From positions 4,705,421-4,769,420 of the forward strand of contig OY725499.1 of assembly GCA_963281255.1 (NCBI GenBank): a stretch of 64,000 bases of DNA, in the 5' to 3' direction. The notes under the pieces are model-generated. The model made no database searches. It worked only from the letters and a program-made list of their open reading frames with translations, and was not told the origin of the DNA. The DNA comes from Aphrocallistes beatrix (taxonomy: Eukaryota > Porifera > Hexactinellida > Sceptrulophora > Aphrocallistidae). Below, one piece after another: positions 11,201 to 22,603 of this stretch. Each line of letters begins with the position of its first letter. Positions within the stretch are counted from its first letter, which is position 1. A program made the translations under genes and the position numbers.

Positions 11201-14200
11201 ATGTCTTCTATGACAGTTAATATGCAGAATTTAGTGTTCTTCTTAAAAACGGAAGTCTCCTCTGGAATTTGGAAGAGATTGCTCCTCACTTACAGATTTG
11301 GTGCTCTTGAGTTGGATTTGGAAGAAGCTTTTAAGTTTTGTTTAAAAAGAAAGATAATCCAAAAGGATTTGATAAACTTAAGTGTTGCCTTTCAGAGTGT
11401 CGAAAGAGATGATCTTGCGTCTAAACTCCAACCATATATGTTGTCGTTTTCTGAGATGAGTGACACTGAATTTGAGAATTATTTTTTATTTGTTACTAAG
11501 CAAAATAAGAAAAAACATTATAGATATTATACAGAAGATAATTCTGGTTAGTTCATTAAGTTATCCCATAGCCTACTATACATAAGGCCTCACAACTGAT
11601 TGTGGATTTTGGACCAGGGATGCGGAAGAAGACCGTTGAACTAATGCATGAGCTGCCTTAAATCATTTACAAAGCACTATAGAGCTTAGGAATATATTAT
11701 CAGCATATATAAATATGGTGTCAAAGTACCCATATCCATCGTTAAAATTTGATTAATCACCATATGGTTGCGCAATAGGTTATATTTGTGACAAATTTGG
11801 TGATTTTCAGAGGCCGTTTAGGGGCACTTCTAAGTGTTTTTACTGTAAAATTTTTCGCATAGAACTGAGATATGAATGGGTTAATACGAAAAATTTGGAA
11901 TTTTTTCATGGAATGTTGGTACATTCCAGTGTTGCTATGGAAACGTGTTTTGGTCAGTTGGCGTTATATCTTGAAAACTGCAATGGCTACACATTCAAAT
12001 GTAATTCCATTTGATAGCGAATATACTACTTCCTATTAAGTGATAATATAATTTCGACCTCTAAATTCAATAGTTTATGAGATATTCGACAATGTACCAT
12101 ATTGGTCACATTTGATAATTTGTCGATTATCTCATAAACCTTTGAATTTAGAGGTTGAAATTATATTATCACTTAATAGGAAGTAGTATATTTCCAATCA
12201 AATGGAATTACATTTAAATGTCTAGCTCTTGTGGTTTTCAAGATATAATCCCAACTGACCAAAACACGTTTCCATAGCAACACTGGAATGTACCAACATT
12301 CCATGAAAAAATTCCAAAATTTTCGTATTAACCCATTCATATCTCGGTTCTATGCGAAAAATTTTACAGTAAAAACACTTAGAAGTGCCCCTAAACGGCC
12401 TCTGAAAATCACCAAATTTGTCACAAATATAACCTATTGCGCAACCATATGGTGACTAATCAAATTTTTAACAATGGATATGGGTACTTTGACACCATAT
12501 TTATATATGCTGATAATATATTCCTAAGCTCTATTCTGCTTTGTAAATGATTTAAGGCAGCTCATGCATTAGTTCAACGGTCTTCTTCCGCATCCCTGGT
12601 CCAAAATCCACAATCAGTTGTGAGGCCTTATGCATAGTAGGCTATGGTTATCCTTACTATTAAAACTCGATTAATGTTTATATATATCTGTAACGAATTG
12701 ATTGAAGAAACTGCCGGTCATAGAAAGCTAATTTTTGGCATGTGGGAGTATTTTGGCTATGGCTCCAGTAAGTTCTGAGCTCAGAGCAAAATGTCGACTC
12801 ATCATGGAATTATGACGTCATTGTCACATTTTTAAAAGTTAAGCAACACAGTTATTCGGGCATAACTCAGCCATTATAGGAGATAGAAGGCTGAAATTTT
12901 AATAGAATCTGTATACTAATATACCTCACATATGATGCGACTTTCATCAAAAAATGATGACTCATCACTTTGTTATGACGTCATCATTACGCATCAAAAA
13001 TTTTAAAATTGACAAATTTGGTGATTTTTCGAGTGATATCGATTAGCACAGTAGAACAGACATATTTAGAGATGTTATCTCCCTTATAATTAACCAATGT
13101 GACTCCAGGCGACCGAAGGGAGCCTCCGGCGGACACGAAGTGTCCGCCAGCCGCGCAGCGCAATCAAGCGCGAAGCGCGCTTGTCCTTACTATTAAAACT
13201 CGATTAATGTTTGTATATATATATATATATCTCTGTTACGAATTGATTGAAGAAACTGCCAGGCCCAGAAAGCTGATTTTTGGCATGTGGGAGTCTTTTT
13301 GGCTATGGCTCTAGTAAGTTCTGAGCTCAGAGCAAAATGTCGACTCATAATGGAATTATGACGTCATTGTCACATTTTAAAAAAATTAAGCTACACAGTT
13401 CTTCGGGCATAACTCAGCCATTATAGGAGATCAAATTTTAATAGAATCTGTATACTAACACGTCTCACATATGATACAACCATCATCAAAAAATGATGAC
13501 TCATCACTCTGTCATGACGTCATCATTACCCATCAAAATTTATATGCACTCTGGACTTGTCAATATATGAATTTTGATGGTCAAGATTTCTTGTTGAGTA
13601 GTGTGAGCGATATTCTCGACATCACTGGTATTCCTATTGCAAAAATATTCAATATATACCTAACGTAACTAAATCTCAAAAATTTGCTCGATATTGTCAC
13701 TTTTGATTTTTTAGAGTCGTGTATTCCCAAATCGTATTTCATATATGTCATTACAACTGAAAATATGGCTCAACATTGGTCTTGATTATATACGCTTTCG
13801 TTATAGTAGAATGACTTTTAGGTAGCATGTTTTGTTGATTGTTATTCAACCCCATACTTGCAAACTGTCCCGTTTTTAAATGAAATTTTCCCATTATATG
13901 TCCCGATTTTTTTAATTCTATGTATAATACTTTTTTATTGCGTCCCGCCATGTCCCGCGAAATTCAACGCTGCTTCCCTTTTTTATCATGGCTCAGGTTG
14001 GCTATGCAACCCAAAATTTACTTCTGTGACTATTTTCTTATTTAATGTGCATACTAAGATTTTAAAATACCCTATAATTTTAACATTTGTATTTCTACAG
14101 GGATATATGACCTGTTTAACCTGAAAGAACTCATAGAGAGACTGAGCAGAGACGACATCAAGAAACTGCTCGATGCTCTGTCAGTACCAGAAGGTGTCTA

Positions 14201-17200
14201 CCATTGGGAATCTGATGCAACATACTTTCTGATCGCGTTGAAAGGATGGACAGAATTCAACCCTTTCAGTTTCTACAAATGCCTTAACTCCGTACGACCA
14301 GACTTAGTTCCTATCGCTCTCAATATCAAATGGTTGTGCACTAACTACCCTGTAACTCTAACCACAGAACCATTAACCATCAAAAGCTTCATTGAAACGC
14401 TACAGAATGGAATATCGATCCTAGACTTGAAAATACTGCACATCGAGCACTACAAAGGAAAAACCAGTGAGGAAGTTTGCTTTGAAACTACGATGCAACT
14501 TTTGGTTACAAACAATTTGATTCAAGGAGACTTGTCCAGTTTATCTCAACTACTGAACAGCCTCAAACTGAACGAACTTGTACAAAGACTCCAACCGTAC
14601 AAAGCAGCCTTTCAAACTATGTCAGATCAAGAATTCACTTCCAAATTCAAGAAAGAATTGACTCGTCTTGGAAAGCAAATAGTCGAATGGGAAAATTTAG
14701 TGAAAGTCCACCTAGAAACCCAATTCAGGGACGTGAAACAGATGTTAGGGAGTGATACGGCTGTCAGCCTAGAGAAGGTGTACGTCGATCTGACAATACT
14801 CAAGCAGATGCCGAGAAGAGTGAAACTAGAAGATGAGACGACATACAACGAAATTGCATATTTGAGGAAAATTGCGAATAAAGAAGTTGAAGTTTCTCCG
14901 ATAAACTTCACTGAAGAACTGAAATCCTGCGACCCGTCCAAGCCAGAAATATGGTGTTTCATCGGAAACCTCGGATGCGGTAAAACATTCCTGTGCAACC
15001 GCACCGCACTCAGATTCGGGAATAACGAAGTATCCGCATTCTCCTACTCTCTGTGCATCCCCTGCAAGAATAAAGAGTGGCACGAGATGGAGTCTTCACG
15101 TGTGGACGCAGGTTTCCCAATCACCACCGAATTCATTTGTCAATGGCTTTGCCTCGGTCTACCAGTCGGTCCCAGTTGGACGACACAACTGGCAAAGCAC
15201 ATCCATATACAGACGGAGAAGGACTGCTACTGATCGTAGACGGTTTGGACGAATTCACAAAAGATGTCCCCTTCGACAAAACTCTCCTCTTCCTCCTCCT
15301 GACCAGACAGACTCTGACACGGTCCTTCATCCTACTGACCAGCAGGCCTGGCGCCTGGACAGATGTGTCAACTTCGCACCAGCTCCACATCTCCACCTTC
15401 TTCCAAGTGTTGGGGTTCTCTCCTGAACAGAGAGACCTGTACTTCGAGAAACAATTTGAGGACACTTCCCTGTTCGATCGGTGCACTGGCCTCCTCGATC
15501 GTTACGACGAGATGAAACAGCTGTCTCTGATTCCAGTGAACGCGTCCCTGTTCGCTGCCCTGCTGAAAAGTGAAGAAGGAGCTCGCATCCACACACTGAC
15601 ACAACTCTACTACGAGCTGATTCTGTACCTGATACGGCGACAGCTGGACCGAATGGGATTCGAAGAATTAACTGAAGTAAACGAAATCTGTGAGCTGGAT
15701 AGCGGCGTTGTGGAATGTCTGCACGAGATCGGTTATATCGCGTACCAGGGCGTGGCCATGAGGGAGATGATCTCCGACAAAAAGGTGCCACTGCAAATTG
15801 GAAGTGTGAAGATGGCCAGCCACTGTCTGGGTCTCGTGCACGAATATGTGAGAGAGGAGAAGATGGGTTACTTCACGAAGGTGTGGTCTTTCGCTCATCT
15901 GACCATCCAAGAGTTCATTGGTGCCATCTGGCTTCATAGCACGAAATGGCACGACCAGTGTCTGTCCGTGAGGTTCATTGTGCATACGAACGACGTGTTC
16001 TCCCAGTTCCGCATGGTGGTGAGATTCCTGTGTGGACTGTTGTCCGACCAGTCAATGAATGTGTTTTATCTCCTCTACAAACACGTGACACCTCGCCCTG
16101 TTCCCATCTCCCAACTTCCTGAAGTTATCCAACTCAGGTTTCAAAGTTATGTATTATTCAAATACACAGGCTGGAATGAATTCACGGAAAAGTTTCTCCA
16201 ACTGAACGCCATGCTACGTGAATCGAACTCTGAATCCATTTCGAAATATTTCAACGCGTGCAGACGTTTCCTGCCTGAATCAATCTGTTTGTACATTGAG
16301 AGTGCAGTGACTCCCAACGAGTGGCTCTGTTTCCTCGAATCCCTGCCACTTCTTAGCCACATCCACCTCATTTATGTGGATTCTTATTACGTCACTCCGG
16401 AACAACTCTTCCTTCTATTAGAGTCCGTTGAACAATGCTCTGTGGATTGTGTAGCATTGAAATTATCCAGGAAATCTAACACAGAAGTTCTCCCTTATGC
16501 GAATGTAATCCAACGCACTCAGCTGTCTAACACTAAGCTAAGTTTAGACCTGTACGATAGTAAGCTAACTGAAACTGAAACAGTCAAAGCCTTATTCTCC
16601 TCCTCAGCCAATCAGATTATATCAGGCCTGCGTTTATATAATAATGAATTTCCTCCTGACACTTACAGTCTGCTGACCAATCAGATATCAACTTGTCAGA
16701 AGTTAGTATATATACACAGTGACACCTCTGAAAGTGAAGTTCTATTTTCAGCTCTTTCCTCTGCCACACACATCAATGGATTACACCTCTATCTCATTCC
16801 CACTAAATACCATCAACAGCTGTTCTCTCTGCTGCCTACACTCCCTAACCTCAGAGAAATATCATGGGATGACTACTCTATTCTACCTCACATAACACAC
16901 CTCTCTACTCTGTCCTTCCTAGATATAGGATATAATCAGGATACTCGTGTCAACCTCTCAGACAGTCTGCTACAGCTGCTGGACTCAAACAGACACTCAA
17001 TCAGAGTATTGGAATTATGGAATTTAGAGAATATAGGATTCAGCAGTTTAGATGGATTTCTCCGTTGTTTGCATTTCTGTACTAATTTAGTACAGCTGGA
17101 ACTACATGATGCTCGTTTAAGTTGTGATGATGTCACTCTCTGGTGCTCGACACTTCACAGTCTCACTTCTTTACTATATTTGCGTATTTCCGATGTCTTC

Positions 17201-17458
17201 CTATCTGACTCAGGAATGTTGAGTCTGTGTAGAGGTCTTCTCTTCCATCCTACCATTAGATATTTGTGGGTATACGACTGTAAACTGAGTTCCGATTCCT
17301 GTCAACCTCTCAGAAACCTGATTCCTACCCTCACACAGCTGAAGTACCTGAAAGTGGATGGACTCTCTGGACCAGAAACTGAACCTATCAAACTCCTCAA
17401 GCTAACAGCTGATCAGTATGCTATAGAGCATGAACTTGATTCGGTAATAATAAGTTAA
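11201..17458 (+). CDS. NLR-type protein: tandem death-fold domains, NACHT, LRR; frameshift in NACHT
   Basis: Two exons are proposed. Exon 1 is 11201-11546 (ATG start; donor G|GTTAGT). Exon 2 is 14101-17458 (acceptor TTTCTACAG). The phase-1 join reads EDNSG-IYDLFNLKEL. Exon 1 encodes a DED-like helical domain. Exon 2 starts with a death-like domain (about 14103-14340), then a second DED-like domain (about 14360-14650) similar to exon 1; both end in LQPY...F..MSD.EF. NACHT follows, with Walker A GNLGCGKTF (about 14964) and Walker B LLLIVDGLDEF (about 15226). Next comes a winged-helix type segment (FAHLTIQEFIGAIW, about 15890), then LRRs from about 16,300 to the stop. The two NACHT halves lie in different frames: a shift of one base near 15195-15215 separates LAKHIHIQ from DGEGLLLIVDG. 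That means a pseudogene allele, a sequence error, or an unusual short intron. The likely role is as an intracellular immune sensor. Confidence 0.82.
11565..12648. repeat. Complete 1.08-kb palindromic repeat, family C, inside the NLR intron
   Basis: A near-perfect inverted repeat runs from CCATAGCCTACTATACATAAG to the inverse ending TAGTAGGCTATGG. Arms are about 520 bp, with a short spacer around 12,092-12,118. Arm divergence is low. There is no open frame of note. Other copies are 7131-8466 (interrupted) and 1867-2149 (one arm). It may be a foldback DNA transposon; I could not define a target duplication. Confidence 0.85.
12656..13187 (+). mobile_element. Family D element, full copy with GC-hairpin tail
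   Basis: The head is TTACTATTAAAACTCGATTAATG with a short TA run, then GTAACGAATTGATTGAAGAAACTGCC. The body contains two TGACGTCAT words. The tail is a chain of hairpins, including GGCGGACACGAAGTGTCCGCC-type (9-bp stem, GAA loop), ending GCGCGCTTGT. No protein is encoded. Related copies are 13188-13545 (+), and 55802-56313, 56313-56888 and 57177-57726 (all reversed). Confidence 0.75.
13188..13545 (+). mobile_element. Family D element, second tandem copy lacking the tail
   Basis: It directly follows the tail of the first copy with the same head (TTACTATTAAAACTCGATTAATG, longer TA run) and body. It breaks off after CATGACGTCATCATTACCCATC, before the GC tail. The tandem head-to-tail order matches that seen on the other strand at 55.8-56.9 kb. 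Confidence 0.7.
13546..14100 (+). other. Remainder of the NLR intron
   Basis: AT-rich sequence runs up to the acceptor TTTCTACAG at 14092-14100. Short open stretches here show no family resemblance and are not called. Confidence 0.5.
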
Positions 17459-18770
17459 ATTTAGAATATGTAACTGGTGTCAGTTCGTAATCTCACTTTA
17501 CAACACTAAATATTGACTATATTAATCTTTCATTTCAGTTTTTATGATCAACTGAGTTTCTGTTCCCACTCCTGATTCGGCACTTCACACCTCCCGAACC
17601 TCTCTAATTCTGAACAATTTTTGCATTTTTGTGAAATTGAATTCCTTTTACTGATGATTAATTTGTTGTTTATTTTTCTAGACAAACATTTAGGTGACTT
17701 CCTGTGCTGATCCTTTAGCCGCAGACATTCCTATCCCCCCTTTTCATCTCTATTAGAACTCTATTGACTTAATCTTGTTTATTTGTGGTTTTGTTGATTT
17801 CTGAATAATTTTGTGAGTCTAATTATGTTTCAAACACTTGGTCGGGTAATTAAATATCTGATCTCAGAAATCGCTGAGATCCTTGAAATAGCGGACATAC
17901 AAATCGCATCTTTGAATATTCAAATTATTTTAATTCATTGCATGTGGCTTCTAGTGTCAGTCCGTCCTACGACCGTATGTCCTTTCCTGGAAAATCGATT
18001 GGACCAAATTATACCGAAATTATTCTGATATTCCTTATATAGTTATCACCTGAGTCAAAGCTTTGAACACTCAGATGCCTCTGTGATATTAAATCCCTAT
18101 AATTTCATTCTGTGATATAAAATCCTATAAACAGAATGGTAGACACTTTCTGATGGAAATTTAAGGGAATCTCTAAAGAGCAGATCAATCAAAGAAAACC
18201 CTGTATCGTTTTTAATTTGAATATCTTTGGACAAGTTAAAAATTCATGGCAAACTAAACATTCGGAGGATTGGTTAAAATAAGAAAATATTGCATATCCG
18301 GCAACATAATTAATACATTCAATTTGAGAGTATCAAAAATAGGGGTTTTAATATTAAGCAAAGTATCTGTGAAAGATTATATATCAATTTCTAAATATAT
18401 TTCTTCGTCATTATCATCTGCAAAACTTAATTAAGGCATATCGTATCGGAAGTTCGGAACCAGTTTGTTCAATATACAGACATTTAAGAAGGTTAGATAA
18501 CTGAAAATTTGACAAAAGGATATGTTATAATGGGAGCCAGACATTTATTGGTGATAAAGAGTGATGCTCTAGTGCAAGTATTGCTATTGATGCAGCTGAG
18601 GAGCTGAATTAACCGTGACCTAAACTTAAATTCATCTCTTCCGTAACATCAGTTAGTTTCATTACAGGTGTTCTGCTCCCAGTTACTCAGAATCTCGTTT
18701 TATCCAATTCCTGACAGTTTATCACTACGGGATCAGTCCTAACTGCTGCCTGTAGCTATCATTAGATTAG
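17459..18770. other. Intergenic region between the NLR and MAPK15 genes
   Basis: I see no exon or repeat I can name. It must contain the NLR 3' UTR and the MAPK15 promoter. It marks the switch from repeat-rich, AT-rich immune genes to the compact GC-exon gene block. Confidence 0.5.
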
Positions 18771-21700
18771 ATGAGCGGGATGAGTGAGGAGGTGGAGGGA
18801 CACATATCACGGCACTACGACGTGAGTAAGCGCATCGGGAAGGGCGCGTACGGAGTGGTCTGGAAGGCGGTGGACCGCCGCAACGGAGAGATCTGCGCAC
18901 TGAAGAAGATCTGGGACGCATTCCGCAACACGACGGACGCTCAGCGCACGTACCGAGAAGTCTTCTTCCTGACTCGCTTCTCCTCGCACCAGAACGTGGT
19001 GCAGCTGCTCAACGTTATCCGAGCAGACAACGACCGAGACCTCTACCTCGTGTTCGAGTACATGGACACAGACCTGCACCAGGCCATACGCGCCGGGATA
19101 CTGGCAGACGTGCACCGCTCTTACATCATGTACCAGCTGCTCAGTGTGAGTACGGCCGAATACCGGGATAGTACCAGAATAATACCTGGATAGTACCGGG
19201 ATATTTGAGTGGTTGAACCAGGGATGTATTCTGATATGTCAGTGTCATTGGAAAGAGAGGTGTAATGTTTTTAGCAGTGGTAATAGCCTGAAGGGTATTT
19301 ATGAAATAACCAACGAATTTATAGGAAGTTCTGTGAGCACATTTATACAAATGTTCTGTTTCAGGAATATCCAGAGCACAAAAACTAGTCTTAGTTAGCT
19401 TGCGATGTGAGTCTACATTGGGGCTCTGGATTGTCTGATGAATCTTGGGAATAATTGGCGCCCGTAGGACCGATACGATTAATACATTTCTATGGATGCA
19501 TACGTAATATACGAGTCTAGAATAAATAAGAAGTTCATATTTCTATGTAATAAGAACGCATTGGTTTACTTCACATTCCTCTGTAGGCTACTTGCTATTT
19601 GCACTCTGGAAACGTGATTCACAGAGACTACAAGCCTAGCAACGTGTTACTCAATGTGGAATGCTTCGTGAAAGTAGCAGACTTCGGATTAGCTCGCTCC
19701 CTCTGCCAAATTCCACCCTCCCATTCCGGTAGTCAGGGCGAGGAGCTGTCCAGCGTTCCTTCTGAGCCTCTCATGACGGAGTACGTGGCCACCAGGTGGT
19801 ACCGCGCGCCAGAAATCCTCCTCAGCTCCTGCCGCTACACCAAGGGAGTGGACCTGTGGTCTCTGGGCTGCGTCCTCGGAGAGATGCTCTCCAGCCAGCC
19901 GCTGTTCTCAGGTGACCCCACCTCCCACTTAACTCTATGCACGGACTCATCCATGGTTATAATAACCTCAACAATATACGAACAGTGCTAAGCATTTTAT
20001 CTAGCTAGTCTGGTATCATGCGTGGAACCAGCATGCTTGTAGTGTGATTCGATTTTGTGCCGGGTTTCAACATCCCTGGAATTACAAGATTAACCCCTGT
20101 GTGGGTGTTATATTATTTTCATCACCTTTACAAAAAGTGTCGGACTGGAAAATCCTAGATAAACCCATGGTTCAACCTAGACAAATATATCGTCCAATAT
20201 GGTGCGATTTGGTCCAATAAATTTGCTAGGAACGAGAAACGTACGGACATTATACGCAGGTAATGCCATAAGGTATCTATGCTGGAACTGGACAAACTAC
20301 GGATTCACGAATAAATCCCAGTCCCTAGAACTGCTCTGATTGGCTGCTGTGTAGGTAGTTCCAGTCTGAACATGATTTCCCTCATCAGCTGTTCGCTGCC
20401 GGCTCCGTCGCGCGATGACGTCACGAGTCTGCAGTCTCCATACGCGGAGTCTACGCTGCAGCACGCGCGCGGGAAGAAGCGCCGCTCCCTGGCGGACCGC
20501 TGTCCGGGGGCCGGACCCGAGGCCCTGGACCTCCTCTCCCGGCTGCTCAGGTGGAACCCGGACAAGCGGGTCCCCGCCAGGGACGCTCTCTCGCACCCCT
20601 ACGTCTCCAAGTTCAGCGACGGACACGAGCTCTCCGACCTACGCAGTGACGTCATACCAGACATCACAGGTTAGTCTGACAAGACCAGACTCTGCATCCA
20701 TGGTTCATTAGCACTGAGATTAGTGCTGTTATGACGTGACAGTAGATAGATTTGAGTTCTATAACAGTAACGCCGATTCATTATAGCTTGATATCACCAT
20801 GGATCATAGGCACCTAGTTTTGGAAAGTAGAACAAAACCTGGAGGGCTAAGGGCGAGCGACGGTAAGGGGGGTATGGGGGGCTTGCCCCCCATAATTTTT
20901 AAAAAATCTTAGAAGCTAAAATATCAATATATAGCTATTGTTGTTACCTAAGGAAAAGAAAATCTCGTACTATGGTGGAATAAAATTGTAATTGGGATAT
21001 ATATTTAGACTCAATTAATTAACATAATTTTGGGGTTTAGTTGTAATCTATAAGTTTGTGTGAGTTCTGCCATACCACAGCTTCCTCCACTGTTATACTG
21101 CCCAGCACCACGGCCCCCCACAGGCTCCTAACCTGCCCCCCCAGGTACCCTCACTTGGCGCCTATGCCATGGATACACAAAGCCTTTAATAAATACCTTA
21201 AAACCCACGCTTGCCACAGGAATGTGTTGCGTCATTTCCGGTTTAGGCCATTTTCAATGGGGAAGCCATACAAGTTTGGGGTTATTACTATAAATAGAAA
21301 AATCCCAAATGCTTTCAAGGGTTAAATTCCAGGGGTCATTTCTATTTATAGCAAATACCGCACTTCTAAGGTTTTCCCGCCCAAAATGACTTCGGAAATG
21401 AGTTAGCAAAAATCTAGCTCCATTTAAGAGTTTTAATTAATACCTTGCGCATCCATGGTCCATATTGGGTATCAAACTAGATTGAAACTCAATACAGTTC
21501 TGAGTCAGTTCATTCTCGTCTATTTATACTCTAATATTAAATCTGCATTGTAGATGACGTCATCCTATCAGTGAGTGAGTACAGAGAGAAACTCTACTCA
21601 GATATCAAACTGACCAATGAGAATAGAGCAGATAAGCGCGCCAAATCAGTTGAACCACTAGCCACACATTCCATAGACGCAACCCCGTCTCTTAGCACTG

Positions 21701-22492
21701 CTCGCACCCTGAGAGAGGTCAGTTCCCGGAGAGAAGTTCCACTTTTCTCTCTCAAGAGCACTCCTGTCCTCCTCAGAGGCTCCTACAGCCCCAAACAGGC
21801 GCCAAAACCTCCTCCTCCAGCTGGGAAGCCCACCGCCCCTCTCAGACCAGCTGTCTCTCCAGGTCTGTTCAGCCAATCAAATCTGAGCTCCACTGAATCT
21901 GTGTACAGTCAGGGTGGCTTATTATGAACATTCGTTTATTATGAACTAACCTCCTGGTCCCAAATTCATTTTTAGATAGGATTTGTTTTGAATCAAGTTT
22001 GCTCATAATAAAGTATCTCTATTATGAACAGAATTTCTGGTCCCCTGGTGGTTCACAATAACCGACCCTGACTGTAATTGCACTGTTCTATCACGAGCTT
22101 AGATCTTGATAGAATGTGTATACATTCATATATGGTTCAGTGAGAGGAACCTTTGCACCACATTGACCTTCTATTCCAATGGTCAGGTGTCAAATAGTTC
22201 AATCCAGAGGCGTAGTCAGGGTGCGGCCGAAACCTCAAAGGCTGTGCCACTAAATTTCACAAACTAGCATTGGGTGCCACTCTCTCATAGAATAGAACTG
22301 GATTGCCGCACCTAACATAGTTTATATCCAATAAGTCTACCCTGGTGATGGATGTGGCATGAGTTATGTGTGACTTCTGTAGGCGCCGGGATCAGACACT
22401 CGGACAGTCAACTGTCGCTGAAGGCCAAGAACCAATCGTTCGGAGTCATCAGCCGCGCAGACATGCGCAGTGTTCTGAACAAACCTTTCTAG
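18771..22492 (+). CDS. MAPK15: Atypical MAP kinase ERK7/MAPK15
   Basis: Five exons are proposed: 18771-19145, 19587-19911, 20355-20669, 21554-21862 and 22383-22492, giving 477 residues in unbroken phase. Kinase landmarks are the glycine loop [13 protein letters not shown] lysine, HRDYKPSN catalytic loop (Tyr at the variable HRDxKPSN position), DFG, and the TEY activation motif in [14 protein letters not shown]. After the kinase core comes the ERK7-like [10 protein letters not shown] segment, then a Ser/Pro-rich tail ending [21 protein letters not shown]. The family is a basal-body/cilium-associated, largely self-activating MAP kinase. The donor of exon 4 (CCAG|GTCTGT) is weak; reading through it runs into the MITE at 21906, whose sequence supplies a stop. 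The AMACR start lies 111 bp downstream. Confidence 0.9.
21906..22074. mobile_element. pogo-like MITE in the last MAPK15 intron
   Basis: Same family as 1668-1851, with TA on both sides and ends CAGTCAGGGTGGCTTATT / CCGACCCTGACTG. It sits 43 bp downstream of the proposed exon 4 donor and provides an in-frame stop if that donor is skipped (tail SQGGLL). Confidence 0.85.
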
Positions 22493-22603
22493 ACAGCCAA
22501 TCAGATTTAATGCACTGTTCCATACTAATTAAGTTCTGTACTCTCTTTCTTACTCGGCGCTATATTCTATAATATCCACACTTCCGCTAGCTGATTGGTA
22601 GAA

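Noticed and set aside
13858-14124. 88-codon frame overlapping the NLR exon 2 acceptor
   Set aside because: It crosses the acceptor in the wrong frame; the third frame from 14101 matches a death-fold domain and continues into NACHT.
15112-15212. A 101-bp intron that would remove the NACHT frameshift
   Set aside because: The donor (CAG|GTTTCC) is weak and the removed sequence reads as conserved NACHT (CQWLCLGLPVGPSW...), so a real frameshift or sequence error is more likely.
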